From: Janthinobacterium sp.
GTDB taxonomy: Bacteria > Pseudomonadota > Gammaproteobacteria > Burkholderiales > Burkholderiaceae_D
Assembly: GCF_009923995.1 (NCBI RefSeq)
Contig: NZ_RFSK01000019.1
Span: 1-64,000 of the forward strand
Reading direction: 5' to 3'
DNA: 64,000 nucleotides
Position numbers and translations under genes: made by a program. Within the stretch, counting starts at the first letter, position 1. Each line of letters starts with the position of its first letter. Shown here one piece after another: positions 27,672 through 37,302 of this stretch. Below the pieces are notes generated by a model. It searched no databases. It was not told where the DNA came from and saw only the letters and a list, made by a program, of their open reading frames with translations.

Positions 27672-29669
27672 TTAGTTGGATGATGGCAAATCGGCAGAAA
27701 CGGCGCTGTTTTTCGGTCCCACGGTGCCCAGGCGCGCCTTCAGCGACTGCGGGCTTTTCTCGAACAGGGCCGCGTAAAAGGTGGCGTTGGCCATCACGTT
27801 CTTCACATAGCCTCGCGTTTCCGTGTATGGAATGGTCTCGGCAAAGACGGCGCCTTCCAGCGGACGCGTCATGGTGGCGCGCCAGATGCGCAGGCGTCCC
27901 GGCCCCGCATTGTAGGCGGCGCTGGCCAGCACTTGCGAACCGTCCAGGCCGCCGAGCACCATGTTCAGGTAATTCGTGCCCAGCAAGACATTCGTGCGCA
28001 CATCGCTCAGGGTTTCCGTGACGAAATCGGTCAGGCCGATCTTCTTGGCCACGTAGCGGGCCGTCGACGGCATGACCTGCATCAAGCCGGAGGCGCCCAC
28101 GTGCGACTGCGCATCCATGATGAAGCGCGATTCCTGGCGGATCAGGCCATATACCCAGGCCTTGTCCAGGCCCAGGGTTTGCGTGGCCGGATGCATGACG
28201 TCGTCGTGCGGCGTCGGGTAGCGCTGCGTGTAGTCCACTTCCAGGCGCGTGCGGTCCGAGGTGTTGACCATGCGGTCGAGCACATTGTTCTGGCGCGCAA
28301 ATTCCGCGGCCGCCAGATGTTGCCTGTCCGTCATCGAACGCAGTTCCCAGTTCCACTCGCGCGTGCCTTCGAAGCGCAAGCGCATGTTGAAGAATTTCAA
28401 GGCCCGCTGCAAGCCCGGATTGGCGGCCATGGCGGCGATTTCCATCGGCGTGACGGGCTGGCCCGGCGGCGGCAAGACCAGGTGATTGCCCAGCTCTTCA
28501 TTGGCCAGCAGACCATAGAAGTTCGATTGATCGCTGATCGTGCGGTACAGGGCATCGGCCTGCGCGTTCGGGCGGCCCGGCGTTTCCGCCTGCTGCGCCC
28601 GTGCCAGCCAGTACACCCAGGTGGGGTCCGTGCGCAGCGAGGCCGGCATGGCCTGGATCGACGACTTGACCACGGGCCAGTTGCCTTCGCGCAAGGCAAT
28701 GCGCGCCTTCCACTGCATCTGCTCCAGGGTCAGCGGTGCGCCATTACTTTTTTGCCAATATTCAAACGCTTCCGGCGCCAGCGAATACGATGCCTGCAGG
28801 GCCAGGTTGGACCAGCCGATGGCCTGCTCCTGCGCCGTCAGGGACGGGCTGGCCTTTTGCAGGGCCACCACGCCCAGTTTCAGGGTGCTTTTCGCCATGC
28901 GGCCCACGGCCACCAGATACATTTCATGGTCGGCGCGGCTGGCGCCCGCGCCCTTGGCCAGCACCAAGGCGGGCAAGTCGATCGCCTGCGCCATCTTCGC
29001 GTCGGACGCGCCCAGCAGCAGCGCGATGCGGCGCGCCGGGCCCGTGGCATTCGTCTGGCCCGCCAGGCGGATCTGTGCCCACAGGTCGTTCGTATCGAAC
29101 TGGCCATTTTGCGCCAATACCGCGATCAGGCTGCCGCACGCTTCGCCATAGCCGGGCGGCGAGACGAGCAGGTTGCGCGCCTCGGGCGCCACGTTCTGCC
29201 CCTTGGCCGCGCGCGACATCAGCGCGTAGCACTTGAGCTGGGTATCGTCGTCGAGGGCGAATTGTGGATATTGCTCATCAAACACGACCCAGTCGCGCTT
29301 GCGGCCCAGTTCCAGCAGCCAGTCGTTGCGGAAACGGTCGGCGATGGCGCTGCCCTTGTAGCGGTTCAGGTAATCGCGAAATTGTGCTTCGGTCAACTGC
29401 TTGATGCGCGGTTTCAGCCGATAATAGTCAACATACGATGGAATCTGGTAATTCGTCAGCCGGGCCGCATAGAAGTCCGCCTTGTCGGCGTCATCCTTGC
29501 GCGCGGCGTCGCGCAGCAGCAGGAAGGCATCGTCCTCGCTGCGCGTATCGGACGCAAGCGCTGCGGCAGGCGATACGGTGGCGGTCACCTGTGCCAGGGC
29601 GGCCAGGGGAGACAGGACCGATGCGGCACACAGCATCGAGCCGGCAATCCATTTCAGTGGGGAAATCAA
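27672..29669 (-). CDS. slt: Periplasmic lytic murein transglycosylase (Slt70-like)
   Basis: The 665-residue protein has a signal peptide, a long alpha-superhelical U/L domain (to about 500) and a C-terminal lysozyme-like domain. That domain has the catalytic Glu in GLIRQESRF and the motifs GLMQVMPSTA and ASAAYNAGPGR. Slt enzymes cleave the glycan strand of peptidoglycan, leaving 1,6-anhydro-muramyl ends, in the periplasm. The start is uncertain. A TTG at 29669 gives ISPLKWIAGSMLCAASVLSP, a proper signal peptide with a charged n-region and a GAGAG-like site upstream; the first ATG (29636) gives a signal lacking a positive charge. The TTG leaves only 27 nt to the divergent cyclo-ligase ATG, so the promoters must overlap the coding ends. 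Confidence 0.9.
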   Translation of the reverse strand: MISPLKWIAGSMLCAASVLSPLAALAQVTATVSPAAALASDTRSEDDAFLLLRDAARKDDADKADFYAARLTNYQIPSYVDYYRLKPRIKQLTEAQFRDYLNRYKGSAIADRFRNDWLLELGRKRDWVVFDEQYPQFALDDDTQLKCYALMSRAAKGQNVAPEARNLLVSPPGYGEACGSLIAVLAQNGQFDTNDLWAQIRLAGQTNATGPARRIALLLGASDAKMAQAIDLPALVLAKGAGASRADHEMYLVAVGRMAKSTLKLGVVALQKASPSLTAQEQAIGWSNLALQASYSLAPEAFEYWQKSNGAPLTLEQMQWKARIALREGNWPVVKSSIQAMPASLRTDPTWVYWLARAQQAETPGRPNAQADALYRTISDQSNFYGLLANEELGNHLVLPPPGQPVTPMEIAAMAANPGLQRALKFFNMRLRFEGTREWNWELRSMTDRQHLAAAEFARQNNVLDRMVNTSDRTRLEVDYTQRYPTPHDDVMHPATQTLGLDKAWVYGLIRQESRFIMDAQSHVGASGLMQVMPSTARYVAKKIGLTDFVTETLSDVRTNVLLGTNYLNMVLGGLDGSQVLASAAYNAGPGRLRIWRATMTRPLEGAVFAETIPYTETRGYVKNVMANATFYAALFEKSPQSLKARLGTVGPKNSAVSADLPSSN

Positions 29670-29696
29670 TGTACGACTCTCAATCTTGATGGTGAT

Positions 29697-30296
29697 ATGA
29701 ATAGCGACCCTAGAATAACATGCGATCCGGCTACACGGCCACCCATTGCGCCACAGGAAAAAGCCAGCTTGCGCAAAGCCCTGCTGGCGGCCCGCCGCGC
29801 CCTGCCCGACGCCACGCGCGCGCCGTGGGATGCGGCCATCGCGCGGCGCCTGCTGGACTGGTGCGCGCAGGAAAATGTCAGGGAACTGGGCGTGTACTGG
29901 CCCCTGCATGGCGAGCCGGACCTGCACGACGCCTATGCCCGGCTGGCCGCGCGCGGCGTGCAGTTAAGCTTGCCGGTGGTGCTGGAAAAACATGCGCCGC
30001 TGGCGTTTTCCGCCTGGACGCCGGGCGAGCCCATGGTCAAGGATGGCATGGGCGTGGCCGTGCCGGCCCAGCTGCGCCTGCGCCCGGCACCCGCCGCCCT
30101 GCTGGTGCCCTGCCTGGGATTTAATGAAGAACGTTACCGGCTCGGCTATGGCGGCGGCTATTACGACCGCACCCTGGCGGCCACGCCCCGCCCGCGCACG
30201 GTCGGCATCGCCTATGCGTGCCTGGCGGCACACTTTCCCAAGGGCGAATACGACATCGCCCTCGATCACATCGTGACCGAGGGCGATCTGCTCTGA
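29697..30296 (+). CDS. 5-Formyltetrahydrofolate cyclo-ligase
   Basis: The 199-residue protein has the family features. These are the N-terminal basic helix KASLRKALLAARRALP, the folate pocket region (GVYWPLHGEPD), and the ATP/Mg signature RLGYGGGYYDRTL near residue 148. The enzyme converts 5-formyl-THF to 5,10-methenyl-THF at the cost of ATP, returning folate to the one-carbon pool. In many proteobacteria this gene sits just after the 6S RNA gene ssrS; I saw no convincing 6S RNA here because the slt gene fills the upstream side. Its 3' end is 15 nt from the convergent metF, a functionally related folate gene. Confidence 0.93.
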   Translation: MNSDPRITCDPATRPPIAPQEKASLRKALLAARRALPDATRAPWDAAIARRLLDWCAQENVRELGVYWPLHGEPDLHDAYARLAARGVQLSLPVVLEKHAPLAFSAWTPGEPMVKDGMGVAVPAQLRLRPAPAALLVPCLGFNEERYRLGYGGGYYDRTLAATPRPRTVGIAYACLAAHFPKGEYDIALDHIVTEGDLL

Positions 30297-30311
30297 CGCA
30301 TCAGACGGGGA

Positions 30312-31148
30312 TTACTTGACCAGGCGCTGCCACAATGCGGTCGTGGGCGCCGCCTGGTTCATGCTATAGAAATGCAAGCCTGGCGCGCCGCCTTCCAGCA
30401 GGCGTTCGCACAAGCCCGTCACCACGTCCAGGCCGAAGGCCTTGATGGACGCGCTGTCGTCGCCGAAGCTGGCCAGCTTCAGACGCACCCAGCGTGGAAT
30501 TTCCGCGCCGCACATGTCCGAAAAACGCATCAGCTGCGTGTAGTTCGTGATCGGCATGATGCCGGCCACGATGGGCACGTTGATGCCCACCTTCTGCGCC
30601 TGCTCGACGAACTGGAAATACGCGTCGGCATTGTAGAAGTACTGGGTGATGGCGGCATCGGCACCGGCCTGCACCTTGCGCGCGAACGCCTGCAGGTCGT
30701 CCTGCGGCGAACGGGCTTGCGGATGCACTTCCGGATAGGCGGCCACCTCGATATGGAAATGGTCGCCCGTCTCGGCGCGAATGAATTCCACCAGCTCGTT
30801 GGCGTAGCGGAACTCGCCCGAGGCACCATAGCCGCTGGGCAAGTCGCCGCGCAAGGCGACGATGCGGTTCACGCCCGCCGCCTTGAAGTCGGCCAGCACG
30901 GCGCGAATCGATGCGCGCGAACCGCCCACGCAAGACAGATGGGGCGCGGCTTCTTCGCCGGCCGCCAGGATCTCGCGCACGGTGTCGAGCGTACCCTGCT
31001 GCGTCGTGCCGCCCGCACCGAACGTCACCGAAAAATACTTCGGATGCAATTCAGACAACTTGGCGCGCGTGGCGCGCAGCTTTTCCGCCCCTTCCGGGGT
31101 TTTCGGCGGGAAAAACTCAATACTGAAGTTATGGGTTGCCATTGTCAT
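30312..31148 (-). CDS. metF: 5,10-Methylenetetrahydrofolate reductase
   Basis: The 278-residue FAD-dependent enzyme matches MetF throughout: FSIEFFPPKTPEGAEKL at the N-terminus, SVTFGAGGTTQ, the folate/FAD segment ALRGDLPSG, ITQYFYNADAY and the C-terminal GLHFYSMN. It reduces methylene-THF to 5-methyl-THF, the methyl donor for methionine synthesis. The first 20 bases overlap the 3' end of the upstream small membrane-protein gene on the same strand, so translation is probably coupled. An ATG two codons downstream (31142) is an equally possible start. The gene belongs to the metK-ahcY-(membrane protein)-metF group of the SAM cycle. Confidence 0.96.
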   Translation of the reverse strand: MTMATHNFSIEFFPPKTPEGAEKLRATRAKLSELHPKYFSVTFGAGGTTQQGTLDTVREILAAGEEAAPHLSCVGGSRASIRAVLADFKAAGVNRIVALRGDLPSGYGASGEFRYANELVEFIRAETGDHFHIEVAAYPEVHPQARSPQDDLQAFARKVQAGADAAITQYFYNADAYFQFVEQAQKVGINVPIVAGIMPITNYTQLMRFSDMCGAEIPRWVRLKLASFGDDSASIKAFGLDVVTGLCERLLEGGAPGLHFYSMNQAAPTTALWQRLVK

Positions 31149-31485
31149 TACTCAAAAGTAAGGTCGACAAGGCCCAGGAAATGATGCTGTACAGAATGGC
31201 ACCACCCACGGCCGACCAGAAACTGGCGACATGGAAACCAGCGATCATCTGCGCCACCAGCCAGAACATGAAGCCGTTGATGATCAGGATGAACAGGCCC
31301 AGTGACAAGAACGTCACGGGCAGGGTCAGCAGGATCAGCAGGGGGCGGATCAGCGCATTGACCAGCCCCAGCACGGCAGCGGCCAGCAGCGCGGTCCAGC
31401 CGCTGCTCATCGTCACCGAGTGCATCAGGTAGGGAACGGCAAACAGGGCTGCCGCATTGATAAACCAAATCAGTAGCAAGCGCAT
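31129..31485 (-). CDS. Phage-holin-family (Phage_holin_4_2-like) small membrane protein
   Basis: The 118-residue protein has four hydrophobic segments: about 4-20, 30-48, 53-78 and 88-112. The pattern LLAAAVLGLVNALIRPLLIL, then FLSLGLFILIINGFMFWLV, is typical of the YvlD/phage-holin-4 family of chromosomal membrane proteins. Despite the family name there are no phage genes nearby, so a lysis role is unlikely. Position between ahcY and metF is, as far as I recall, conserved in related bacteria, but no biochemical link is known. It overlaps the metF start by 20 nt. Confidence 0.85.
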   Translation of the reverse strand: MRLLLIWFINAAALFAVPYLMHSVTMSSGWTALLAAAVLGLVNALIRPLLILLTLPVTFLSLGLFILIINGFMFWLVAQMIAGFHVASFWSAVGGAILYSIISWALSTLLLSNDNGNP

Positions 31486-31512
31486 TTCTCTAGCCTGTCA
31501 AAAAAGAGGGGC

Positions 31513-31532
31513 AAGCCGGCCGCAGCCGGCTT
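31513..31532 (-). terminator. Terminator candidate downstream of ahcY
   Basis: AAGCCGGC (31513-31520) pairs with GCCGGCTT (31525-31532) across CGCA. On the minus strand a CTCTTTTTTG run begins 7 nt after the stem. It lies beyond the long inverted-repeat element and before the holin-family gene, so it may end ahcY transcripts or attenuate readthrough into metF. Confidence 0.5.
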
Positions 31533-31563
31533 TCAAGTAGTCCGCGAAGTATCGTTGCTTCGG

Positions 31564-31662
31564 GAGCCGTAGCGAGCAGACGTGCGGCGTGGCCGAGAAG
31601 CGCAGCTGTACTTTATGTACAGCGAGCATCGCCGGCCTCGCCCCGCGTCGCGCAGTAGGCTC
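31564..31662. repeat. ~99-nt long imperfect inverted-repeat element after ahcY
   Basis: The two halves begin GAGCC (31564) and, on the other strand, GAGCC (31662), and meet at a perfect GCTGTAC / GTACAGC stem (31605-31611 and 31617-31623) around TTTAT. Many interior positions also match. Transcribed from either strand it would form one long hairpin. It resembles dispersed betaproteobacterial intergenic repeats containing the words GCGCAGCTGTAC and GCTCGCTGTAC. It could also act as the 3' boundary of the ahcY mRNA. Confidence 0.6.
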
Positions 31663-31680
31663 GCGGAGCAACCAGCCAAA

Positions 31681-33105
31681 TTAGTAGCGGTAGTGGTCGG
31701 GCTTGTATGGACCTTCCGTGCGCACGCCGATGTAGTCGGCTTGCTCTTGCGTCAATTCCGTCAGCTGCGCATTCAACTTTTTGAGTTGCAGGCGGGCGAC
31801 TTTTTCATCCAGGTGTTTCGGCAGGGTGTACACGCCGACCGGGTAGTTGGCCGTGTTCGCGTACAGTTCGATCTGCGCGATCGTCTGGTTGGCGAACGAC
31901 GAGCTCATCACGTACGACGGGTGGCCCGTGCCGCAACCGAGGTTGACCAGGCGGCCTTCGGCCAGCAGGATGATGCGGCGGCCCGACGGGAAGATGATGT
32001 GGTCGACTTGCGGCTTGATGTTTTCCCACTCGTATTGCTTCAGCGAAGCAACATCGATTTCATTGTCAAAGTGACCAATGTTGCAGACGATGGCCTGGTC
32101 TTTCATGCGCGTCAGGTGATCGTGCGTGAGGATATGGTAGTTGCCGGTGCAGGTAACGAAAATGTCGCCGTGTTCGCAGGCGTAATCCATGGTCACGACG
32201 CGGTAGCCTTCCATCGCCGCCTGCAGTGCGCAGATCGGATCGACTTCCGTCACCCATACTTGCGCCGACAGGGCGCGCATGGCTTGGGCCGAACCCTTGC
32301 CCACGTCACCGTAACCGGCGATGACGGCCACTTTGCCGGCGATCATCACATCGGTGGCGCGCTTGATGCCATCGACCAGCGACTCGCGGCAGCCATACAG
32401 GTTGTCGAATTTCGATTTCGTCACGGAATCGTTCACGTTGATGGCAGGGAAAGCCAGCTTGCCTTCCTTGTGCATCTGGTACAGGCGGTGCACGCCGGTC
32501 GTCGTTTCTTCCGTCACGCCGAGGATTTCCGGCAGGCGCTTCGAGTACCAGGTCGGGTCGACCAGCAAGTGCTTCTTGATCGAGTTGAACAGGCAGATTT
32601 CTTCTTCCGAGCCAGGGTTGGCCAGCACGGACAGGTCGGTTTCCGCGCGCACGCCCAGGTGCAGCAGCAGGGTCGCGTCGCCGCCATCGTCGAGGATCAT
32701 GTTCGAATAGACGGCCTTGCCGTTCGCATCCGGCCATTCGAAGATGCGGTGCGTGTATTCCCAGTAGTCATCCAGCGACTCGCCCTTGACGGCGAACACA
32801 GGGGTGCCGGCGGCGGCGATGGCGGCGGCGGCATGGTCTTGCGTGGAGTAAATGTTGCACGATGCCCAACGCACTTGCGCGCCCAGTGCTTCCAGGGTCT
32901 GGATCAGCACGGCGGTCTGGATGGTCATGTGGATGGAACCGGTGATGCGCGCGCCTTTCAGAGGCTGCGCTGCCGCGAATTCTTCGCGGATGGCCATCAG
33001 GCCTGGCATTTCCGTTTCAGCAATCTTGATTTCTTTGTCGCCCCATGCGGCCAGAGTGATATCGGCGATGGTGTAGTCGTGTTGCGATTTGAGTACGGCG
33101 TTCAT
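31681..33105 (-). CDS. ahcY: S-adenosylhomocysteine hydrolase
   Basis: The 474-residue protein is AhcY over its full length. It contains the substrate region [15 protein letters not shown], the NAD-binding motif [33 protein letters not shown], and the C-terminal PYKPDHYRY that completes the neighbour subunit's NAD site. It reversibly splits S-adenosylhomocysteine into adenosine and homocysteine, relieving product inhibition of methyltransferases. The ATG at 33105 is preferred to a GTG one codon earlier because AGGAGG lies 5 nt upstream of it. An SAH riboswitch in the leader should switch expression on when SAH accumulates. metK is upstream and metF downstream on the same strand. Confidence 0.98.
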   Translation of the reverse strand: MNAVLKSQHDYTIADITLAAWGDKEIKIAETEMPGLMAIREEFAAAQPLKGARITGSIHMTIQTAVLIQTLEALGAQVRWASCNIYSTQDHAAAAIAAAGTPVFAVKGESLDDYWEYTHRIFEWPDANGKAVYSNMILDDGGDATLLLHLGVRAETDLSVLANPGSEEEICLFNSIKKHLLVDPTWYSKRLPEILGVTEETTTGVHRLYQMHKEGKLAFPAINVNDSVTKSKFDNLYGCRESLVDGIKRATDVMIAGKVAVIAGYGDVGKGSAQAMRALSAQVWVTEVDPICALQAAMEGYRVVTMDYACEHGDIFVTCTGNYHILTHDHLTRMKDQAIVCNIGHFDNEIDVASLKQYEWENIKPQVDHIIFPSGRRIILLAEGRLVNLGCGTGHPSYVMSSSFANQTIAQIELYANTANYPVGVYTLPKHLDEKVARLQLKKLNAQLTELTQEQADYIGVRTEGPYKPDHYRY

Positions 33106-33135
33106 CACGCCCTCCTTTCAGTTGTTGAAAAAGGT

Positions 33136-33200
33136 ACGTGAGCGCGGTTGCAGGATATTCCGAGCCTGGCGAATTTCTTCGTCGCAACGCTCCTCGGACG
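33136..33200 (-). promoter_or_regulatory. SAH riboswitch in the ahcY leader
   Basis: The minus-strand leader reads TCCGAGGAGCGTTGCGACG, then GCCAGGCTCGG, then CCGCGCTCACG, matching the conserved core of the S-adenosylhomocysteine riboswitch. P1 pairs CCGAG (33193-33197) with CTCGG (33160-33164). The pseudoknot pairs GAGCG (33188-33192) with CGCTC (33140-33144), extended by TTGC/GCAA. It ends about 30 nt before the ahcY ATG. This class turns expression on when SAH binds. Confidence 0.92.
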
Positions 33201-33204
33201 CCGG

Positions 33205-33210
33205 ATTTTA
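33205..33210 (-). promoter_or_regulatory. -10 element of the ahcY promoter
   Basis: TAAAAT on the minus strand lies 7 nt before the start of the riboswitch core, placing the transcription start at the aptamer's 5' end. A TTGACA just upstream is too close to serve as its -35. No good -35 is visible at 17 nt. Confidence 0.45.
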
Positions 33211-33274
33211 ACATTGTCAAGCCGCGCGCGCCAGCCTGTTCGGCATGCATGGCCCCGCAACAACACATAAAAAA

Positions 33275-33303
33275 AGCGCCCGCGGCCTAGCGGCCGGGGC
33301 GCT
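33275..33303 (-). terminator. Intrinsic terminator of metK
   Basis: On the minus strand AGCGCCCC-GGCCGC pairs with GCGGCC-GGGCGCT-like sequence, followed by seven to eight T (33268-33275 as A on plus). It lies 20 nt after the metK stop and separates metK from the riboswitch-controlled ahcY. Confidence 0.85.
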
Positions 33304-33322
33304 CATCAGCAAGCGGGCTGGA

Positions 33323-34489
<1,167 letters not shown>

Positions 34490-34677
34490 TGCAAGCTCCT
34501 GATTACTATGTGAATGTTCTGTCGCAGTAAAGAGGATTTTGCCTGCGACGCTTTAGCGATATTTATATTCCGCTTCGCAAGTTGTCTATTAACTCAGCGG
34601 TTACTGCATACGTGGTATTTTACGCTTCTTAAAAAATTTTGGCACGGCAACACGCCATTCCTGGAAACAGCTCATTC

Positions 34678-35547
34678 ATGTTAGTCCCCATTTTTCGCTT
34701 CTTATCGATCTTTCCCTTGCCCGTCCTGCATGGCCTAGGCGCTGTGCTGGGGTGGGTGATTTACGCCATTTCACCGTCCTACCGCCGCCGCATGCGCGAG
34801 AACATGCAGGGTGCGGGTTTTTCGCAACACTTGCATACGGCCGTGGCCGAAGCGGGCAAGAGCGTGCTGGAACTGCCCTTCATCTGGTGCGCCCCCGCCG
34901 AGCGCGTGGCGCGCCATGCGACGGTGGAAAACTGGGAGCTGGTGGAACAAGCCCTGCAGCACGGCCGCGGCATCGTCTTTCTCACGCCGCACCTGGGCTG
35001 CTTTGAAATCGTCGCCCAGCAGATCGCCCTGCGCACGCCGCTCACCGTGATGTACCGCCCGCCCAAGCGCGCCGCCTTGAAGCCGCTGATCGAAGGGGCC
35101 CGCGCGCGCGAAAACCTGATGCTGGCGCCGGCCAATATGTCGGGCGTGCGCATCTTCGCCAAATGCCTGAAAAAAGGCCAGCCCATCGGCCTGCTGCCGG
35201 ACCAGGTGCCGCAGGAAGGCGAAGGCGTGTGGGCCGATTTCTTCGGCCGTCCCGCCTACACCATGACCCTACCGGCCAAGCTGGCGCAGATGGGCGGCGC
35301 CGAAGTCATCATCACCTACGCGGAGCGCCTGCCGGGCGGACGCGGCTACGTCGTGCACTTCGTGCCGTTTACCGAGTCGCTCGATTGCACCTCGGCGGAG
35401 CAGGCCCGTACCATCAATGCCGCCATGGAACAATTGATCGCCCGCAGCCCGGCGCAATACCTGTGGAGCTACAACCGCTACAAGGTGCCGCGCGGCGCGC
35501 CGCCGCCCACGCCCGCCACGCCCGATGCCGCCAAGGAGCCGGCATGA
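34678..35547 (+). CDS. Lysophospholipid/lipid A acyltransferase (LpxL/HtrB family), first copy
   Basis: The 289-residue LPLAT protein has an N-terminal membrane-anchoring helix (about 1-28, VPIFRFLSIFPLPVLHGLGA) and the HxxxxE catalytic motif in FLTPHLGCFEIV. The acceptor motif is visible as PDQVPQEGEGVWADFFG. LpxL-type enzymes add a secondary lauroyl or myristoyl chain to lipid A from acyl-ACP at the inner membrane. The start MLVPIF is preferred over a longer reading because it begins at the membrane helix and has GGAAAC upstream. It overlaps the second copy by four bases (ATGA), so the two form a coupled pair, followed by dapF. Confidence 0.9.
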   Translation: MLVPIFRFLSIFPLPVLHGLGAVLGWVIYAISPSYRRRMRENMQGAGFSQHLHTAVAEAGKSVLELPFIWCAPAERVARHATVENWELVEQALQHGRGIVFLTPHLGCFEIVAQQIALRTPLTVMYRPPKRAALKPLIEGARARENLMLAPANMSGVRIFAKCLKKGQPIGLLPDQVPQEGEGVWADFFGRPAYTMTLPAKLAQMGGAEVIITYAERLPGGRGYVVHFVPFTESLDCTSAEQARTINAAMEQLIARSPAQYLWSYNRYKVPRGAPPPTPATPDAAKEPA

Positions 35548-36419
35548 GACTGCTGATCGCCTTCATGTGGCTGCTGCACTGGCTGCCCTTGCCCATCCTC
35601 GGCCGCTTTGGCGTGGCCGTCGGCAGCCTGCTGTTCATCGCCATGCCCACGCGGCGCAAGATTGCCCTGACGAACCTGCGCCTGTGCATGCCGGAATTGA
35701 CGGAACAGCAACGCGTGGCCCTGGCGCGCCAGCATTTCCAGGCCTACTCGCGCAGCGTGTGGGAGCGCAGCATCCTGTGGTGGGCGCCGGAAGAACGCCT
35801 GAACCGCCTGATCAAAAAAGTGCCCGCCTTCCCGGGCCAGCAGATCGCCGCCAAGCCCACCATCCTGCTGTGCCCGCACTTCGTCTGCCTCGACGTGGCC
35901 GGCGCCGCCACGGCCATGGAAATTTCCGCTTCCTCGATGTACGTGCAGCAAAAGAACGCCGCCTTCGACCAGGCCTTGCGCGCCGGCCGTTCGCGCTTCA
36001 AGCCGCCCAAGCTGTTTACGCGCCAGGACGGCATCAAGACGATTCTGCGCGCCCTGCGCGACGGCTTGCCCTACTTCATGCTGCCGGACATGGATTTCGG
36101 CGAGAAGGATGCGGAATTCGTGCCCTTCTTCGGCGTACCCGCCGCCACGCTGACGGCCACGGCGCGCCTGGCGCTGGCCGCCAAGGCGCAGGTCATTCCC
36201 GTCATCGCCACCTTCCTGCCCAACTACGAAGGCTGGCAAGTGACGTACTACCCGGCCTGGGACGATTATCCGGGCGACGACATCACGGCCGCCACGCGCC
36301 GCATGAACGAATTCATCGAAGAACGCGTGCGCGAAGCGCCGGCCGAATATTTCTGGACGCATAAGCGCTTCAAAACGCGCCCCGAAGGCGAAGCGTCGTT
36401 CTATAACCAGCACAAGTGA
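35544..36419 (+). CDS. Lysophospholipid/lipid A acyltransferase (LpxL/HtrB family), second copy
   Basis: The 291-residue paralogue of the preceding gene has a hydrophobic anchor ([20 protein letters not shown]), the catalytic HxxxxD motif in [13 protein letters not shown], and [20 protein letters not shown] as acceptor-binding motif. It differs from the first copy in using Asp rather than Glu in the motif and in the spacing of the middle region. The two probably add different acyl chains or act at different positions of lipid A. The ATG overlaps the previous stop, and an AAGGAG site lies upstream. dapF follows after 11 nt, making a three-gene operon. Confidence 0.9.
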   Translation: MRLLIAFMWLLHWLPLPILGRFGVAVGSLLFIAMPTRRKIALTNLRLCMPELTEQQRVALARQHFQAYSRSVWERSILWWAPEERLNRLIKKVPAFPGQQIAAKPTILLCPHFVCLDVAGAATAMEISASSMYVQQKNAAFDQALRAGRSRFKPPKLFTRQDGIKTILRALRDGLPYFMLPDMDFGEKDAEFVPFFGVPAATLTATARLALAAKAQVIPVIATFLPNYEGWQVTYYPAWDDYPGDDITAATRRMNEFIEERVREAPAEYFWTHKRFKTRPEGEASFYNQHK

Positions 36420-36430
36420 TACGGCAGAAC

Positions 36431-37294
36431 ATGAAACTCCACTTTACCAAGATGCATGGCGCCGGCAATGACTTCATCGTCATCGACGCCATCAGCCAGG
36501 ACATCGATTTCACGCCGGCCCAGTGGCAGCGCCTGGCCGACCGCCGCTTCGGCATCGGCGCCGACCAGATCCTCGTGGTGGAAAAGCCGCGCCTGCCCGG
36601 CTGCGACTTCCGCTACCGCATCTATAACAACGACGGCGGCGAAGTGGAGCAATGCGGCAACGGCGCGCGCGCCTTCGTCAAGTTCGTCAGCGAAAAAGGC
36701 TTGTCCGACAAGGCCAGCATCCGCGTGGAAACCATGGCCGGCGTCATCGCGCCGCGCCTGGAAGCCGACGGCAGCATCACGGTCGACATGGGCGCGCCCG
36801 TGCTGGAGCCAAAGCTGGTGCCGTTCGATGCGCATGGCCTGGACGGCGTGTCGCAAGGCAGCGATCTGCTGTGGCCGCTGGAGCTGGACTTGCCAGGCGA
36901 CAACGCTCCCGTGCTGGTGTCCGTCGTCTCGATGGGCAATCCGCATGCCGTGCAGGTGGTCGACGACGTCGAGGCGCAAGACCTGGAAACATCGGGCCCG
37001 CGCATCGAGCACCATCCGCGCTTTCCGCGCCGCGTCAATGCGGGCTACATGCAGGTCATCGACCGCCACCACGTGAAACTGCGCGTGTACGAGCGGGGCG
37101 CGGGCGAAACCCTGGCCTGCGGCACGGGCGCCTGCGCCGCCGCCGTGGCCGGCATCCGCCGCGGCTTGCTGGACTCGCCCGTGCGCATCAGCGCGCGCGG
37201 CGGCGAACTGTCGATCGCCTGGCAAGGCCCGGGCAAGCCCGTGCTGATGACGGGTCCGGCCGTGACCGTCTTCGAAGGCACGATCGAGCTGTAA
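36431..37294 (+). CDS. dapF: Diaminopimelate epimerase
   Basis: The 287-residue protein has both catalytic cysteines of the family: the first in [17 protein letters not shown], the second in [14 protein letters not shown]. It also has the N-terminal [15 protein letters not shown]. DapF interconverts LL- and meso-diaminopimelate for lysine and peptidoglycan synthesis. E. coli DapF is 274 residues, so length is normal. A GTG 15 nt upstream overlaps the previous stop but adds no conserved residues, so the ATG at the conserved [10 protein letters not shown] is used. In many proteobacteria dapF is followed by DUF484 and xerC. Here those two lie 3.2 kb further right, with a Sel1 protein and a porin in between. 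Confidence 0.97.
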   Translation: MKLHFTKMHGAGNDFIVIDAISQDIDFTPAQWQRLADRRFGIGADQILVVEKPRLPGCDFRYRIYNNDGGEVEQCGNGARAFVKFVSEKGLSDKASIRVETMAGVIAPRLEADGSITVDMGAPVLEPKLVPFDAHGLDGVSQGSDLLWPLELDLPGDNAPVLVSVVSMGNPHAVQVVDDVEAQDLETSGPRIEHHPRFPRRVNAGYMQVIDRHHVKLRVYERGAGETLACGTGACAAAVAGIRRGLLDSPVRISARGGELSIAWQGPGKPVLMTGPAVTVFEGTIEL

Positions 37295-37302
37295 CCCCTG
37301 CC

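Noticed and set aside
29630..29697. 6S RNA (ssrS) before the 5-formyl-THF cyclo-ligase gene
   Set aside because: The common ssrS-cyclo-ligase linkage is absent here. The slt signal peptide coding region fills the space, leaving about 27-60 nt.
31129..31485. Phage holin suggesting a prophage remnant
   Set aside because: The family name is misleading. No other phage gene is near, and the protein sits between ahcY and metF in a housekeeping cluster.
34490..34677. SAM-responsive riboswitch upstream of metK
   Set aside because: No core of SAM-I, SAM-II, SAM-IV/V or SMK types was recognised in the 188-nt divergent gap.
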